From: Thalassospira lucentensis
Lineage (GTDB): Bacteria > Pseudomonadota > Alphaproteobacteria > Rhodospirillales > Thalassospiraceae
Assembly (NCBI RefSeq): GCF_011806425.1
Contig: NZ_JAATOV010000001.1
Location: 744,001-808,000 of the forward strand
Length of the DNA: 64,000 nucleotides
Direction: 5' to 3'
Both the position numbers and the translations under genes were made by a program. The notes under the pieces are model-generated. The model had not been told where the DNA came from, did not search any database, and worked only from the letters and a program-made list of their open reading frames with translations. Each line of letters opens with the position of its first letter. Within the stretch, counting starts at the first letter, position 1. Positions 1 through 8,583 of this stretch are shown here, piece by piece.

Positions 1-29
1 ATATCCCCATTTGTGGAGGGCACTTTCAG

Positions 30-1025
30 ATGAATGCAAAATCACCGGTAAGAATTGCCTTTGTTGACGATGACGAAAATCTTCTGTCGTCCTACCGGAG
101 GAATTTTGCCCGTCTGATGCCCGAATGGGAGGCTGTCTATTTCACAGACCCACTTGCCGCACGGGACGCCATCGCCCAACAGGCCGATCAAGGGGCAGAT
201 GAAACCGGCCATATCGTTGCGGCCATTGTCGATATCCATATGCCGGGCATGACCGGCTTGGAACTGGCCGAGGAACTCCGCAAAACCCGCGATGATCTGA
301 TCATTGTGATGCTGACCGGCTATGCCGATCTGAAATCGGCCTTAACCGCGGTCAATGAACTGGGGGTCTATCGGTTTTATCCCAAACCGACAAATCTTCA
401 GATCATCCTGGAAGGCATCTCAGACGAGATCAATCGTCGCGGTACGCAAACCCAAGCCCCCCTGCCGACGGCCTTCCTTGATTTGTTTCAACTCGGTGTC
501 GTGGCTGTTGATGGAACGCTTGGCGTATCGCACATGAATGCGCAGGCTGCCGAAGTTTTGCGCAACGCATCCTTGGTGCGGATAGATGCGAACAATACCC
601 TGGTCTTCAGCCCGCAACCCGATGGCCTCGACAGTTTTTTAAATCCGCCCGCCAACCTTGCCCCGCGCCGTCAACAAAGCTTTGCCTTGGAACAAGGTGA
701 TGAAAAGCTGTCCCTATTTGTCCGCCGGATGCCAAAATCATCTAACGGCGAAAGTAGCTTCATGTTCATTCTGGTCGATCCGTCGCAACAAAGTGCGCCG
801 GCGATTGATGATTTAATGGACCTGTTTGGCCTGACCCGGTCAGAGGCAAAATTAACCCAAAAACTGGCCGAGGGCCTACCGCTTGATCAGGCCGCCGAAC
901 TGGTTGGGATTTCACACAGCTCGGCCCGGACGTATCTCAAAACCATCTTTTCGAAGATTGGTGTTAACCGACAGCCACAATTGATGAAAACGATCCTCTC
1001 GACGATCCCATCGCTGAGGTCATAA
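30..1025 (+). CDS. Response regulator with REC and C-terminal LuxR-type HTH
   Basis: A 331-residue two-component response regulator. Residues 8-125 form a receiver domain: acidic patch D13-D15, phospho-acceptor D68 in the run IVDIHMPG, the switch threonine T96 in MLTGYAD, and the conserved K119-P120. After a variable middle region, residues 270-325 read as a LuxR/FixJ-like helix-turn-helix (LTRSEAKL... ISHSSARTYLKTIFSKIG), so phosphorylation probably controls DNA binding. The ATG is preceded by GGAGGG at 15-20, ideal spacing. No cognate kinase is inside the window; it may lie just upstream. The next gene starts 91 bp downstream on the same strand, so the regulator may control the exopolysaccharide genes that follow (inference). 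The family call is secure; the target is not. Confidence 0.9.
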   Translation: MNAKSPVRIAFVDDDENLLSSYRRNFARLMPEWEAVYFTDPLAARDAIAQQADQGADETGHIVAAIVDIHMPGMTGLELAEELRKTRDDLIIVMLTGYADLKSALTAVNELGVYRFYPKPTNLQIILEGISDEINRRGTQTQAPLPTAFLDLFQLGVVAVDGTLGVSHMNAQAAEVLRNASLVRIDANNTLVFSPQPDGLDSFLNPPANLAPRRQQSFALEQGDEKLSLFVRRMPKSSNGESSFMFILVDPSQQSAPAIDDLMDLFGLTRSEAKLTQKLAEGLPLDQAAELVGISHSSARTYLKTIFSKIGVNRQPQLMKTILSTIPSLRS

Positions 1026-1116
1026 GACCAAAGAACGTCGACATATCACCTTGAATTACGTCACCTTTTCGCTACCCTAAGTTTAACTGGCATTTGGGGA
1101 ATGTGGGGGCAAGAAG

Positions 1117-1830
1117 GTGCTGCGTGTCGTTAGAAGAAATCCATCACGGCCCTATATTCCAAATACCCAAATCATCCATGCGCCTATATCGGCGGCAAAA
1201 TCCATATATCAGCATCTGCCAAACCTTAAACGAACCTATGATGTTGGATTGGCCAGTGTTGCCGTACTAGGCCTATTGCCGGTCATGCTTGTCATTTATG
1301 GCCTGATCCGATGTTGCGGTTTTAACCAACCGATTTTCACCCAAAAGCGGGTTGGTCAGGACGGGCGGGTTTTTACGATCGTTAAATTCCGAACCTTGCC
1401 CGAAAACACCATGGCCACCGCCGTGTTTCGTCCTATGGCCGGTCATTGGTGCCAACCGATCTTGTCCCTGCTTCGTTGCAGCGGGCTTGACGAATTACCA
1501 CAGCTTTTCAACGTCTTGCGCGGTGATATGTCACTGGTGGGGCCCAGACCGCACATGATTTCCGATCATATCCGTTTTGCCGCGATCCATCCCGATTACG
1601 AAAAACGCCTGATCGCAAAACCGGGATTGACCGGCTGGGCGCAAATACGGGGATGGCGTGGGACGGTTCGTACCCATCATCACTTGGCCGAACGGGTTGC
1701 CCACGATCTTGACTATATCACCAACCAAAATTTGCTTTTTGATCTGAAAATTCTGATCGGTACGGTTCTGTTGCCGTTTAGCCGACCCCAGAAAACCACC
1801 ACCTGCCGCCCGACAAAGCAGGTGCTGTGA
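1117..1830 (+). CDS. Polyprenyl-phosphate sugar-1-phosphate transferase (exopolysaccharide initiation)
   Basis: A 237-residue bacterial sugar transferase of the WcaJ/PglC catalytic-domain type, expected to move a hexose-1-phosphate from a UDP-sugar onto undecaprenyl phosphate at the inner membrane, the first step of exopolysaccharide repeat-unit synthesis. Visible signatures are the membrane-associated hydrophobic stretch at about 45-66, FTQKRVGQDGRVFTIVKFRT at about 76-95, LDELPQLFNVLRGDMSLVGP at about 129-148 and KPGLTGWAQI. It lacks the extra N-terminal membrane helices and CoA-binding-like domain of full-length WcaJ. The start is GTG; a nearby ATG at 1101 is out of frame. It runs into the next gene with a one-base TGATG overlap, so the two are probably translationally coupled. 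The sugar used cannot be told from sequence. Confidence 0.85.
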   Translation: MLRVVRRNPSRPYIPNTQIIHAPISAAKSIYQHLPNLKRTYDVGLASVAVLGLLPVMLVIYGLIRCCGFNQPIFTQKRVGQDGRVFTIVKFRTLPENTMATAVFRPMAGHWCQPILSLLRCSGLDELPQLFNVLRGDMSLVGPRPHMISDHIRFAAIHPDYEKRLIAKPGLTGWAQIRGWRGTVRTHHHLAERVAHDLDYITNQNLLFDLKILIGTVLLPFSRPQKTTTCRPTKQVL

Positions 1831-3059
1831 TGCAGGTCCGCGTGCGGTCTTTGATCATGATCGTGTATGGCTTGGGTTTGACCATCATGCTTTGGCCGAT
1901 AACCAGCATGGCACAAACACCGCCAAAGACGGATGAAACAGCAATACGGTTAGGGCGCTTTGTGATCAGCCCCGCAGTCTCTATCCGCGAAAGGTTTGAC
2001 GACAATATCTATCTTGCAGATGACAACCCGACATCCGATGTCATTACGCAAATCGCACCGCGTTTAAACCTGCAATCTGAGTGGCGGTATCTTAAACTTT
2101 ATGTCGGTACAGGGGCCGAGCTTGGCTTTTTCGCCAAGTCCGATGATGACAATTATCAAGATGTCGATATGCGGGCGGGGGCGGAGCTTGATATCGGTGG
2201 CAACACGTCTCTTGAAGGGGCCTTTGAATGGCATCGCACCCACGATCCGCGCGGGGGAAATGATGTCCCGACCGGGGCGACTGAACCGGTGATCTTTCGC
2301 GATGTACAAGCCCACCTAAAGGCCAGCCACGCCACCAACTTCCTGCATTACCAAACGGAACTAGCCCTCAGGCGACTTGATTTCGAAGATGCCACCGATA
2401 GCTCAGGCGATCACATTACCAATGACGACCGCAACCGGCTTGAAACCCGTGAAGCCATCCGGGTGTTGATGCCCCTTGATTTGGGCCGGGAATTTTACGG
2501 CGAATTTAATTTCAATCAGCGGCAATATGATCGCATCCCCGATGACGCGGGACTGGTCCGCGACTCTGCCGGGTTTCAGGTGCTTGGCGGATTACGGTTT
2601 GATCTGACAAACCTGATCACGGCCGATATTGCCGGGGGATGGATGGCGCAAAGCTACGCCGACCCGGCATTTGGCAATATTGCCGATTATACCCTGCGCG
2701 CCGACATCGATTGGGCGGTCACGCGTTTAACCAACATCGGCGTCAAAGCCGCCCGGCAAGTCCGCGAAACCACCCTGCCCGGCGCAAGTGGTATCGTCGC
2801 CTTTGACGGTGGCGCGCGCATTTCACACGAACTCCGGCGCTTTTTATCGATTACGGCAAATGCAAATTATACCGACAAGGCCTTTCAGCAAACCACGCGG
2901 CGTGACCGCACCAGTCGCTTTGGGCTTGGGTTAAATTATCAGCTCAATCGTTTTGCGCGGTTTGATGCGGGCATTGCCCATGACATGCGAAATTCGACCA
3001 GTGCCGGCCATGACTATCGCCGTCTTCAAACGCAACTCAGCCTCAAGCTGGAGATGTAA
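1830..3059 (+). CDS. Outer-membrane beta-barrel protein of the exopolysaccharide cluster
   Basis: A 409-residue exported protein. Residues 1-29 are a signal peptide ending SMAQ; the rest is rich in alternating aromatic/polar strands and D/N-rich turns typical of a large beta-barrel, and ends with KLEM. It resembles the putative barrel family (BBP2_2 type) often found beside sugar transferases and Wza-like exporters. Its likely place is the outer membrane, assisting secretion or anchoring of the polysaccharide (inference from neighbours). The ATG overlaps the upstream TGA by one base; an in-frame GTG three bases earlier is less likely. The following gene starts one base after its stop. Pore function is not demonstrable from sequence. 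Confidence 0.75.
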   Translation: MQVRVRSLIMIVYGLGLTIMLWPITSMAQTPPKTDETAIRLGRFVISPAVSIRERFDDNIYLADDNPTSDVITQIAPRLNLQSEWRYLKLYVGTGAELGFFAKSDDDNYQDVDMRAGAELDIGGNTSLEGAFEWHRTHDPRGGNDVPTGATEPVIFRDVQAHLKASHATNFLHYQTELALRRLDFEDATDSSGDHITNDDRNRLETREAIRVLMPLDLGREFYGEFNFNQRQYDRIPDDAGLVRDSAGFQVLGGLRFDLTNLITADIAGGWMAQSYADPAFGNIADYTLRADIDWAVTRLTNIGVKAARQVRETTLPGASGIVAFDGGARISHELRRFLSITANANYTDKAFQQTTRRDRTSRFGLGLNYQLNRFARFDAGIAHDMRNSTSAGHDYRRLQTQLSLKLEM

Positions 3060-3060
3060 G

Positions 3061-3606
3061 ATGCTTCATCGCCCAACCAACTTTGTGATGATGGTTCTGA
3101 CCTGTTGTGTCCTGCTATTGGGCGGGCTTCATCCCCTAAAGGCACAAACCATCTACCGGATTAATTCGGGCGATACGGTGCGCGTCACGGTATTTGGCGA
3201 AACGGCGTTATCGGGGGACTTTGCCGTTGATGCCGATGGTCGGATCAACATGGCGCTAATCGGGCCGGTTGATGTGCGCAACCTGACAGCGGATCAAGCG
3301 CGTCAGAAACTTCAAAATGCCTATCAAGACGGTTTTCTACGCCAAGCGGACGTCGCTGTTGAAATCATTGCCTTTCGCCCGTTCTTTATTGTTGGCGAAG
3401 TCAATCAACCGGGCTCTTATGATTTTGTGCCGGGCATGAATGTTCTAAATGCCATCGCCCTTGGCGGTGGGATGACCTATCGCGGTGACGAGGATGACAT
3501 CGAAATCCAGCGTGGCAATGACACCAACCGGGTCACATTGGAAGCATCCCTTAGCACCATCGTCATGCCCGGCGATATCGTTAGAATTGCCGAACGGTAT
3601 TTTTAA
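3061..3606 (+). CDS. Wza/GumB-like polysaccharide export protein
   Basis: A 181-residue periplasmic or outer-membrane exporter component. Residues 1-25 form a signal peptide (MMVLTCCVLLLGG... LKAQ) with cleavage near AQ; no convincing lipobox is present. Residues 26-105 match the poly-export domain (YRINSGDTVRVTVFGE... VDADGRINMALIGPV), and 108-165 form one SLBB domain (FFIVGEVNQPGSYDFVPGMNVLNAIALGGGMTYRG). It is half the length of E. coli Wza and lacks the C-terminal outer-membrane helix region, as in the short GumB/ExoF-like exporters of alphaproteobacteria. An in-frame extension to 2953 exists, but it lies inside the barrel gene, and the ATG one base after that gene's stop is the sensible start. 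It completes an initiating transferase-barrel-exporter trio; polymerase and flippase genes are not in the window. Confidence 0.88.
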   Translation: MLHRPTNFVMMVLTCCVLLLGGLHPLKAQTIYRINSGDTVRVTVFGETALSGDFAVDADGRINMALIGPVDVRNLTADQARQKLQNAYQDGFLRQADVAVEIIAFRPFFIVGEVNQPGSYDFVPGMNVLNAIALGGGMTYRGDEDDIEIQRGNDTNRVTLEASLSTIVMPGDIVRIAERYF

Positions 3607-3780
3607 AAGGCTGCATTTTAGAACGGCTCAACAGTGCGTTGAATTTTCCCAACCTTTTTGCGTTCTGATATCTTTACCTTGGCCCCTGATCCGTGATGAA
3701 ATCGGGTTTGCGCAATCCACCGCGCCAACAACAAACAAATCGATTTGGCCCCACCGCCCATCACACGGAGTTCTTCACAC

Positions 3781-5448
3781 ATGTCCACGAAAACGGAAAT
3801 GCGCCACGGCGGACGTATTCTGGTTGATCAGTTGGCCCTTCACGGTGCCGAACGCGTTTTTCTGGTCCCCGGCGAAAGCTATTTGGCCGTTTTGGATGGC
3901 CTTGTGGATCATCCCGATATTGATCCGATCATTTGTCGGCAGGAAGGCGGGGCGGCCATCATGGCAGAGGCCTATGGCAAACTGACCGGAAAACCCGGCA
4001 TTTGCATGGTGACACGTGGCCCCGGTGCGACCAATGCATCGGCGGGCGTCCATGTTGCCCACCAAGACAGCACACCAATGATCCTTCTGGTCGGGCAGAT
4101 CGGCCGCGATATGGTGGACCGCGAAGCATTCCAAGAGGTCGATTACCGCAAGATGTTTGAACCCTTGGCCAAATGGGTTGGGCAGATTGATGATATTAAC
4201 CGCATCCCCGAATATTTGAGCCACGCCTACCATATCGCGACATCTGGTCGCCCTGGCCCGGTCGTGCTGGCCCTTCCCGAAGATATGCTGTCGGGATGCG
4301 CCGAAGTGGCCGATGCCAAACCATACGTCCCGATTGAGGCCAAAACCGCCCCCGATGATGTTGCGCGTTTTCACAACGCGTTGAAAGAAGCCAAACAGCC
4401 GATCATGATTGTCGGTGGGGGTGGCTGGACACGTGAAGCCACCGAAAACCTTAAATCGTTTGCAACACGAAACAATGTCGCGATTGCGACCAGTTTCCGC
4501 TGTCAGGACTATATTCCAAATACCCACAGCCACTTTATCGGTGATGTCGGCATTGGGATTAACCCCAAACTGGCCGAGTTTATCCGCGATAGTGATCTGG
4601 TGATTTTGGTGGGGTCACGTATGGGCGAAATGACCAGCAGCGGCTATGACCTGCTTGATATCCCCTGCCCGCGCCAAAAACTGATCCATGTGTATGCCGG
4701 GCCTGATGAATTGGGCCGAGTCTATCGCCCAGATATTGCGATCAATGCGTCTCAGCGGTCGTTTATCCGAGCGATTGCGATGATGGAGCCGGTCGATGGC
4801 AGTGCCCGTGATGCCCAAATCGAAAACGCCCACGCGGCATATCTGAAATTCTCCACCCCGCTTGATACGCCGGGTGATGTCAAAATGGCCCATGTGGTCG
4901 CCGAACTGCGTGAAAAGCTGCCGGACAATGCGATTGTCACCAATGGGGCTGGCAATTATGCCGCCTTTTTGCATCGCTTTTTCCGCTACCGCGACTATCG
5001 CACGGAATTGGCACCGACATCGGGATCAATGGGCTATGGCCTGCCGGCATCGGTATCGGCAAAGCTGACGCATCCGGACCGTCCAGTGGTATGTCTTGCA
5101 GGGGATGGCTGCTTTTTGATGCATGGGCAGGAATTTGCCACCGCCGTTCAATATGGCGCGAACATCATCACATTGGTTATCAATAACGGCATGTTTGGCA
5201 CCATCCGCATGCATCAGGAACGCAATTATCCTGGCCGCGTTTCGGGCACGGAACTGCACAATCCCGATTTTGCCGCCTACGCCAAGGCATTCGGTGGATA
5301 CGGCGAAACCGTCACACGAACCGAGGATTTCGGGCCGGCCTTTGACCGTGCGGTCGCCAGTGGCAAACCTGCGATCCTTGAAATTCAGGTCGACCCACAG
5401 GCCTTAACGCCGATCAAAACCCTTGATCAAATCCGCACGGGAAGTTGA
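3781..5448 (+). CDS. ThDP-dependent acetolactate synthase-like enzyme
   Basis: A 555-residue thiamine-diphosphate enzyme of the acetohydroxyacid synthase/benzoylformate decarboxylase superfamily. The three domains are intact: N-terminal Pyr domain with the cofactor-activating glutamate E55 in CRQEGGA, central domain at about 195-335, and C-terminal PP domain with the GDG...NN metal/ThDP motif at 441-443 and 468-470. It has a true start at ATG 3781, with GGAG at 3767-3770. No small regulatory subunit gene follows, so it is probably not the biosynthetic IlvB of branched-chain amino acid synthesis but a paralogue (acetolactate synthase-like, or a decarboxylase/carboligase of unknown substrate). 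It stands alone: 174 bp downstream of the exporter gene and convergent with mtnN. Confidence 0.85.
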   Translation: MSTKTEMRHGGRILVDQLALHGAERVFLVPGESYLAVLDGLVDHPDIDPIICRQEGGAAIMAEAYGKLTGKPGICMVTRGPGATNASAGVHVAHQDSTPMILLVGQIGRDMVDREAFQEVDYRKMFEPLAKWVGQIDDINRIPEYLSHAYHIATSGRPGPVVLALPEDMLSGCAEVADAKPYVPIEAKTAPDDVARFHNALKEAKQPIMIVGGGGWTREATENLKSFATRNNVAIATSFRCQDYIPNTHSHFIGDVGIGINPKLAEFIRDSDLVILVGSRMGEMTSSGYDLLDIPCPRQKLIHVYAGPDELGRVYRPDIAINASQRSFIRAIAMMEPVDGSARDAQIENAHAAYLKFSTPLDTPGDVKMAHVVAELREKLPDNAIVTNGAGNYAAFLHRFFRYRDYRTELAPTSGSMGYGLPASVSAKLTHPDRPVVCLAGDGCFLMHGQEFATAVQYGANIITLVINNGMFGTIRMHQERNYPGRVSGTELHNPDFAAYAKAFGGYGETVTRTEDFGPAFDRAVASGKPAILEIQVDPQALTPIKTLDQIRTGS

Positions 5449-5474
5449 TCATTTCGAAAAGGTAATAAGGCAGA

Positions 5475-6122
5475 TCAGCCTTTTGATAGGCTGATCTCGC
5501 CGCTTTCCAAACCGGCATGAAGCAGATCAACAGCCCGGCTTAGCTTTTCGTCGATCACATGCAAATAAGCCGTCCAGTCTGACAGCTTGGACAGCTCTTC
5601 CTTGCCATCGGAAATCCCGCGCAGGCCGATCAGGGGCACATCAAATTTGTGGCACACCCGCAAGATGGCAAAGCTTTCCATATCAACCATATCGGCATCA
5701 ATCGCGTCATATGCGGCACCTGACACAACGTTGGCGCCGGTTGAAAGACGTGCTTCGGGGATGCCGGGAATGCGAAGAGGCAGCATGATTTCGGCAGGGA
5801 AATCAACAAACGGCGTGCAGCCCTTCTCGAACCCCAAAACAGATGCGTCCATATCGCGGTAAGATACGGAAATCGCCTGATAAACCTCAGCCTGCTCTAG
5901 CGTTCGTGACCCGGCCGAGCCAAGGGTCACGACCAAATCAGGCAGGTCTTTGGCATTTTCAAGCTCCGCCAGCGCCACCGATAAGTTAATCGCCGCCTCA
6001 ATCGGGCCAACACCAATCATCAATGGCGTGAAACGCTGCTTAAGGAATTCCCCATATTCCGCTGGTGCTGCCATTGCAAACAACACGTTGTAACCTGCAA
6101 AATCATGAAGATAGCCGCGCAT
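5475..6122 (-). CDS. mtnN: 5'-methylthioadenosine/S-adenosylhomocysteine nucleosidase
   Basis: A 215-residue purine-nucleosidase fold protein expected to cleave adenine from methylthioadenosine and S-adenosylhomocysteine. Recognisable are E22 in AMAAPAEYG, the phosphorylase-like VTLGSAGS at 65-72, DMES with catalytic E149, and the proton-donor region RGISDGKE with D172. The start MRGYLHDF at 6122 is preceded by a GAGAGA purine run; the reading frame extends 39 codons further upstream, but that stretch has no family resemblance and overlaps the neighbour's terminator. It is somewhat shorter than E. coli MtnN (232 residues). A decayed partial copy lies at 9469-9916. A stem GATCAGCC/GGCTGATC at 5473-5496 overlaps its stop codon. 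Confidence 0.88.
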   Translation of the reverse strand: MRGYLHDFAGYNVLFAMAAPAEYGEFLKQRFTPLMIGVGPIEAAINLSVALAELENAKDLPDLVVTLGSAGSRTLEQAEVYQAISVSYRDMDASVLGFEKGCTPFVDFPAEIMLPLRIPGIPEARLSTGANVVSGAAYDAIDADMVDMESFAILRVCHKFDVPLIGLRGISDGKEELSKLSDWTAYLHVIDEKLSRAVDLLHAGLESGEISLSKG

Positions 6123-6205
6123 AACCTGATCTCTCTTGTTCGTCGTTCCGCTGATATGGACCCTATCGCAAAGCCAGTTCAGGCACATCTGAAATTTCAG
6201 AGAAA

Positions 6206-6235
6206 ACAAAAAATGGCCGCCCGAATACCGGACGG
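6206..6235 (-). terminator. Rho-independent terminator of the MatC-like transporter unit
   Basis: On the minus strand a stem GGCCGTCCGG / CGGGCGGCC with a four-base loop is followed by ATTTTTTG (the A-run at 6208-6213 on the plus strand). It lies 30 bases past the transporter stop and separates that operon from mtnN. Confidence 0.85.
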
Positions 6236-6266
6236 CCATTTAAGATATCATTTTGGGTGTCTGGTT

Positions 6267-7565
6267 TTACAAGACGAAGGTCAGCACGATATTGGCCAAC
6301 ATCGCCCCAATAAACCCAATCGGCGCGGCACGGAACAACAACCGAGAGAACAAAGAACGACGTTCCTGTTCATCGGGTGCGGAACTCAGGATAAGGCTGC
6401 CACCCGATGAAAATGGAGAGATGGATGTTGCCTGCGCCCCAACGACAATCGCCACAAACATCAGAACCGGACTGATTGCCAATTGGTCAGACAGCACCGG
6501 CACCATCGGGAACAGGGCCGGCGTCACGACACCAAGCGTGCTGGCAAACAGCGACATGATCGCCGCGACAATGCCAAACATAAGCGGCACCAAAAAGGCC
6601 GGAATATTCCCACCGATCCATTCAGAAAGCTGAACGATCGTCCCGGCTTTAATGGCGATTGCAATCAACATGCCCATACCGCAAATCATGATCAGTGTGC
6701 CCCACGGCAACGAACTGATCGCCTTGCGTTCATCCCCCAATTTCAAAAGAAGGGCGATGACGGAAAAGACACTGGCAATCAAACCAATATTGATTTTTGA
6801 ATTGATGAAATTGACCGTCGCATTGTCCGGCGCAATCAGGTTGGCAATCGGCGCTGCTAACACCACAGCCATCATGACAAGGGTCAAAACCAAGGTCGTT
6901 TTTTGCTGAGATGTCAGCGGTTCTGGTTTTGTCACATCCCCCAAATCGGTGCCCATCGTGCGATGGCGGCCAAACACAAACAGCAACACCGATATGACGA
7001 TCAGCGGCAAGACAAACGTGCTGGCGAAAATCGCAGTTGCGTTGATAAAGGCATCATTGTCCGAAATTCCGGCCGTTGTCATAAGCCCACGGAAAATGAT
7101 CCCGCTTTGGCTGGACATAAAGTTCGCCCCGCCCAATGCGCCATAGTTCACGGCCAAGCCACCAACGATCAGGTCCATGCCGGTGCGTTTGCACAAAATC
7201 AGGGTAACCGGCGCCATAAAGGCCAGAACCGTGTAGTAACCAGCGCCCATTGCCGCAATCACAGTCGCGGTCAAAAACACCGCAAACGGCAGAAGCCAAG
7301 GCGCGTTCCGGCAAAAATACAAAAGATGCCCAGCCAGCTTTTCCAAGGTCCCGTTGACCATCGCAAAGCTGTAAAACAGGCAGACCGAAAAGATCACAAA
7401 AAAGATCTTAAGCGGCCACATCGCTATGACTTCCTTGGGCGAAAGTCCCATGACAAAGCAGCCCAGGATATAGGCAAAAGCAATGGCAAACAGGCCGATA
7501 TTAATCCGGGTGATATAGCCCAGGAAAATGGCCAGAAGAATGGCCAGAACAATCAGAAGGCTCAT
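6267..7565 (-). CDS. MatC-like dicarboxylate/organic anion permease
   Basis: A 432-residue integral membrane protein with about 11-12 hydrophobic segments, starting directly with a membrane helix (MSLLIVLAILLAIFLGYITR). The N-terminal half looks like the MatC (malonate/dicarboxylate carrier) N-terminal family within the ion-transporter superfamily; the repeated small-residue-rich hairpins (GGANFMSSQSG at about 145-155 and SISPFSSGGSLILSS at about 385-400) are where such carriers bind sodium and substrate. Its ATG overlaps the stop of the amidohydrolase by four bases (7562-7565), so the two are translationally coupled and the carrier probably imports the substrate hydrolysed by that enzyme. 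The substrate is unknown. The exact family (MatC versus SLC13-type) is less certain than its being an organic anion permease. Confidence 0.8.
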   Translation of the reverse strand: MSLLIVLAILLAIFLGYITRINIGLFAIAFAYILGCFVMGLSPKEVIAMWPLKIFFVIFSVCLFYSFAMVNGTLEKLAGHLLYFCRNAPWLLPFAVFLTATVIAAMGAGYYTVLAFMAPVTLILCKRTGMDLIVGGLAVNYGALGGANFMSSQSGIIFRGLMTTAGISDNDAFINATAIFASTFVLPLIVISVLLFVFGRHRTMGTDLGDVTKPEPLTSQQKTTLVLTLVMMAVVLAAPIANLIAPDNATVNFINSKINIGLIASVFSVIALLLKLGDERKAISSLPWGTLIMICGMGMLIAIAIKAGTIVQLSEWIGGNIPAFLVPLMFGIVAAIMSLFASTLGVVTPALFPMVPVLSDQLAISPVLMFVAIVVGAQATSISPFSSGGSLILSSAPDEQERRSLFSRLLFRAAPIGFIGAMLANIVLTFVL

Positions 7566-8410
7566 TTGGAATTCCGATCTTCCACGTTTTTATCGAACCC
7601 GAACAGGCGCACTGCATTTGCACATAGCACCTGATCACGCTCTAGCGCGTCAGGCAGCAATGCGACCAGCCGGTCATATTGTTGATGGTAATTCACGACG
7701 TCTTCGTGCTGGGTATGCGGCCAATCGCTGCCCCAAACAAAACGATCAATCCCGCCGCATGCCGCGCGCAAATGTTCAAGCGCACTTGCCGCCGCCACAG
7801 CATCAAGCCCGGCACGATAAGGTGCTGAAAGCTTCACCCAAATGCGGGGTTCTTTGGCCAAAAGCGCAAGAAACGCGGCATGTTTTGGATTGTCTGGATC
7901 AATCTGCCCCCCGGGCAGGCCAAAGTGATCAATCACAACAGTCACGCCCGCGGCCACCATGGCCGGGACAATGTCGATCAGGTCTTCGAAACGACGCTGG
8001 ATTTCAACCTGCCAGTCTAGTTTCGCAAGACGTTCAAAAAAGGCTGTCCATGCCGGATCGCGGTAATCTTCAATATCTTTGCCAACAAGGTTAAGCCGTG
8101 CGCCGACAAACCCGGCTTTGGCAAGGTCCATAAGCTTGGCATCATCAATATCGCGATCAATCACCGCAACGCCGCGCAGCCGGTTGGGATGGGCGCGCAA
8201 GGCGGCTTCGATGTGACTGTTATCGGTACCCAGAAAACTGGGCTGAATCAGAACGCCGTGGCTGATCCCCGCGGCATCTTGAAGGCGCAACCAATCATCA
8301 AGGGCTGCTTCATATTCCGGGCTATAGCGACGCCCGGCAACCATCGGCAAATCGGGATGGAAAATATGTGCGTGGGTATCAATACCCGTCACGCGACACA
8401 CAGAGGTCAT
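7562..8410 (-). CDS. TIM-barrel amidohydrolase, 2-pyrone-4,6-dicarboxylate lactonase-like
   Basis: A 282-residue metal-dependent hydrolase of the amidohydrolase-2 group. Metal/active-site residues are visible: D11-T-H13-A-H15 at the start, H162 in IDHFGLP, and D229 in WGSDWPHTQ. The spacing resembles LigI-type lactonases, which open 2-pyrone-4,6-dicarboxylate, but the sequence alone does not fix the substrate. It is followed without a gap by a dicarboxylate-type permease and preceded by a GntR regulator, so the three look like one uptake-and-hydrolysis unit for an organic acid or lactone (inference). The start at 8410 is the first methionine of a conserved-looking N-terminus; 173 bp separate it from the regulator gene. 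Confidence 0.82.
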   Translation of the reverse strand: MTSVCRVTGIDTHAHIFHPDLPMVAGRRYSPEYEAALDDWLRLQDAAGISHGVLIQPSFLGTDNSHIEAALRAHPNRLRGVAVIDRDIDDAKLMDLAKAGFVGARLNLVGKDIEDYRDPAWTAFFERLAKLDWQVEIQRRFEDLIDIVPAMVAAGVTVVIDHFGLPGGQIDPDNPKHAAFLALLAKEPRIWVKLSAPYRAGLDAVAAASALEHLRAACGGIDRFVWGSDWPHTQHEDVVNYHQQYDRLVALLPDALERDQVLCANAVRLFGFDKNVEDRNSK

Positions 8411-8583
8411 TTTACCGTCTCCATCTTAGGGGATTTTCACGTGTTTTCACCGTACGCGCGCCAAAAGAAGTTCGGGTGCGCAGCAAACGTGAAACCGCAA
8501 AAACAAGGGAAATCTAGCCAAGATCAACCACCCGCCGGGGATGTGCCCGGCATTACAGCTGGCGGTCGCGACCTTGGCCGGAA

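Noticed and set aside
3775-4533. A 252-codon minus-strand ORF opposite the ThDP enzyme gene
   Set aside because: Antisense shadow: the plus-strand product has clear ThDP motifs and an SD; the antisense frame has neither.
5473-5496. Hairpin GATCAGCC/GGCTGATC as a terminator between the ThDP enzyme gene and mtnN
   Set aside because: It overlaps the mtnN stop codon and lacks a clear T-run on either strand, so I did not list it as a terminator.
6903-7634. A 243-codon plus-strand ORF opposite the MatC-like permease
   Set aside because: It is a basic, low-complexity shadow of the real gene on the minus strand, with no family resemblance and no SD.
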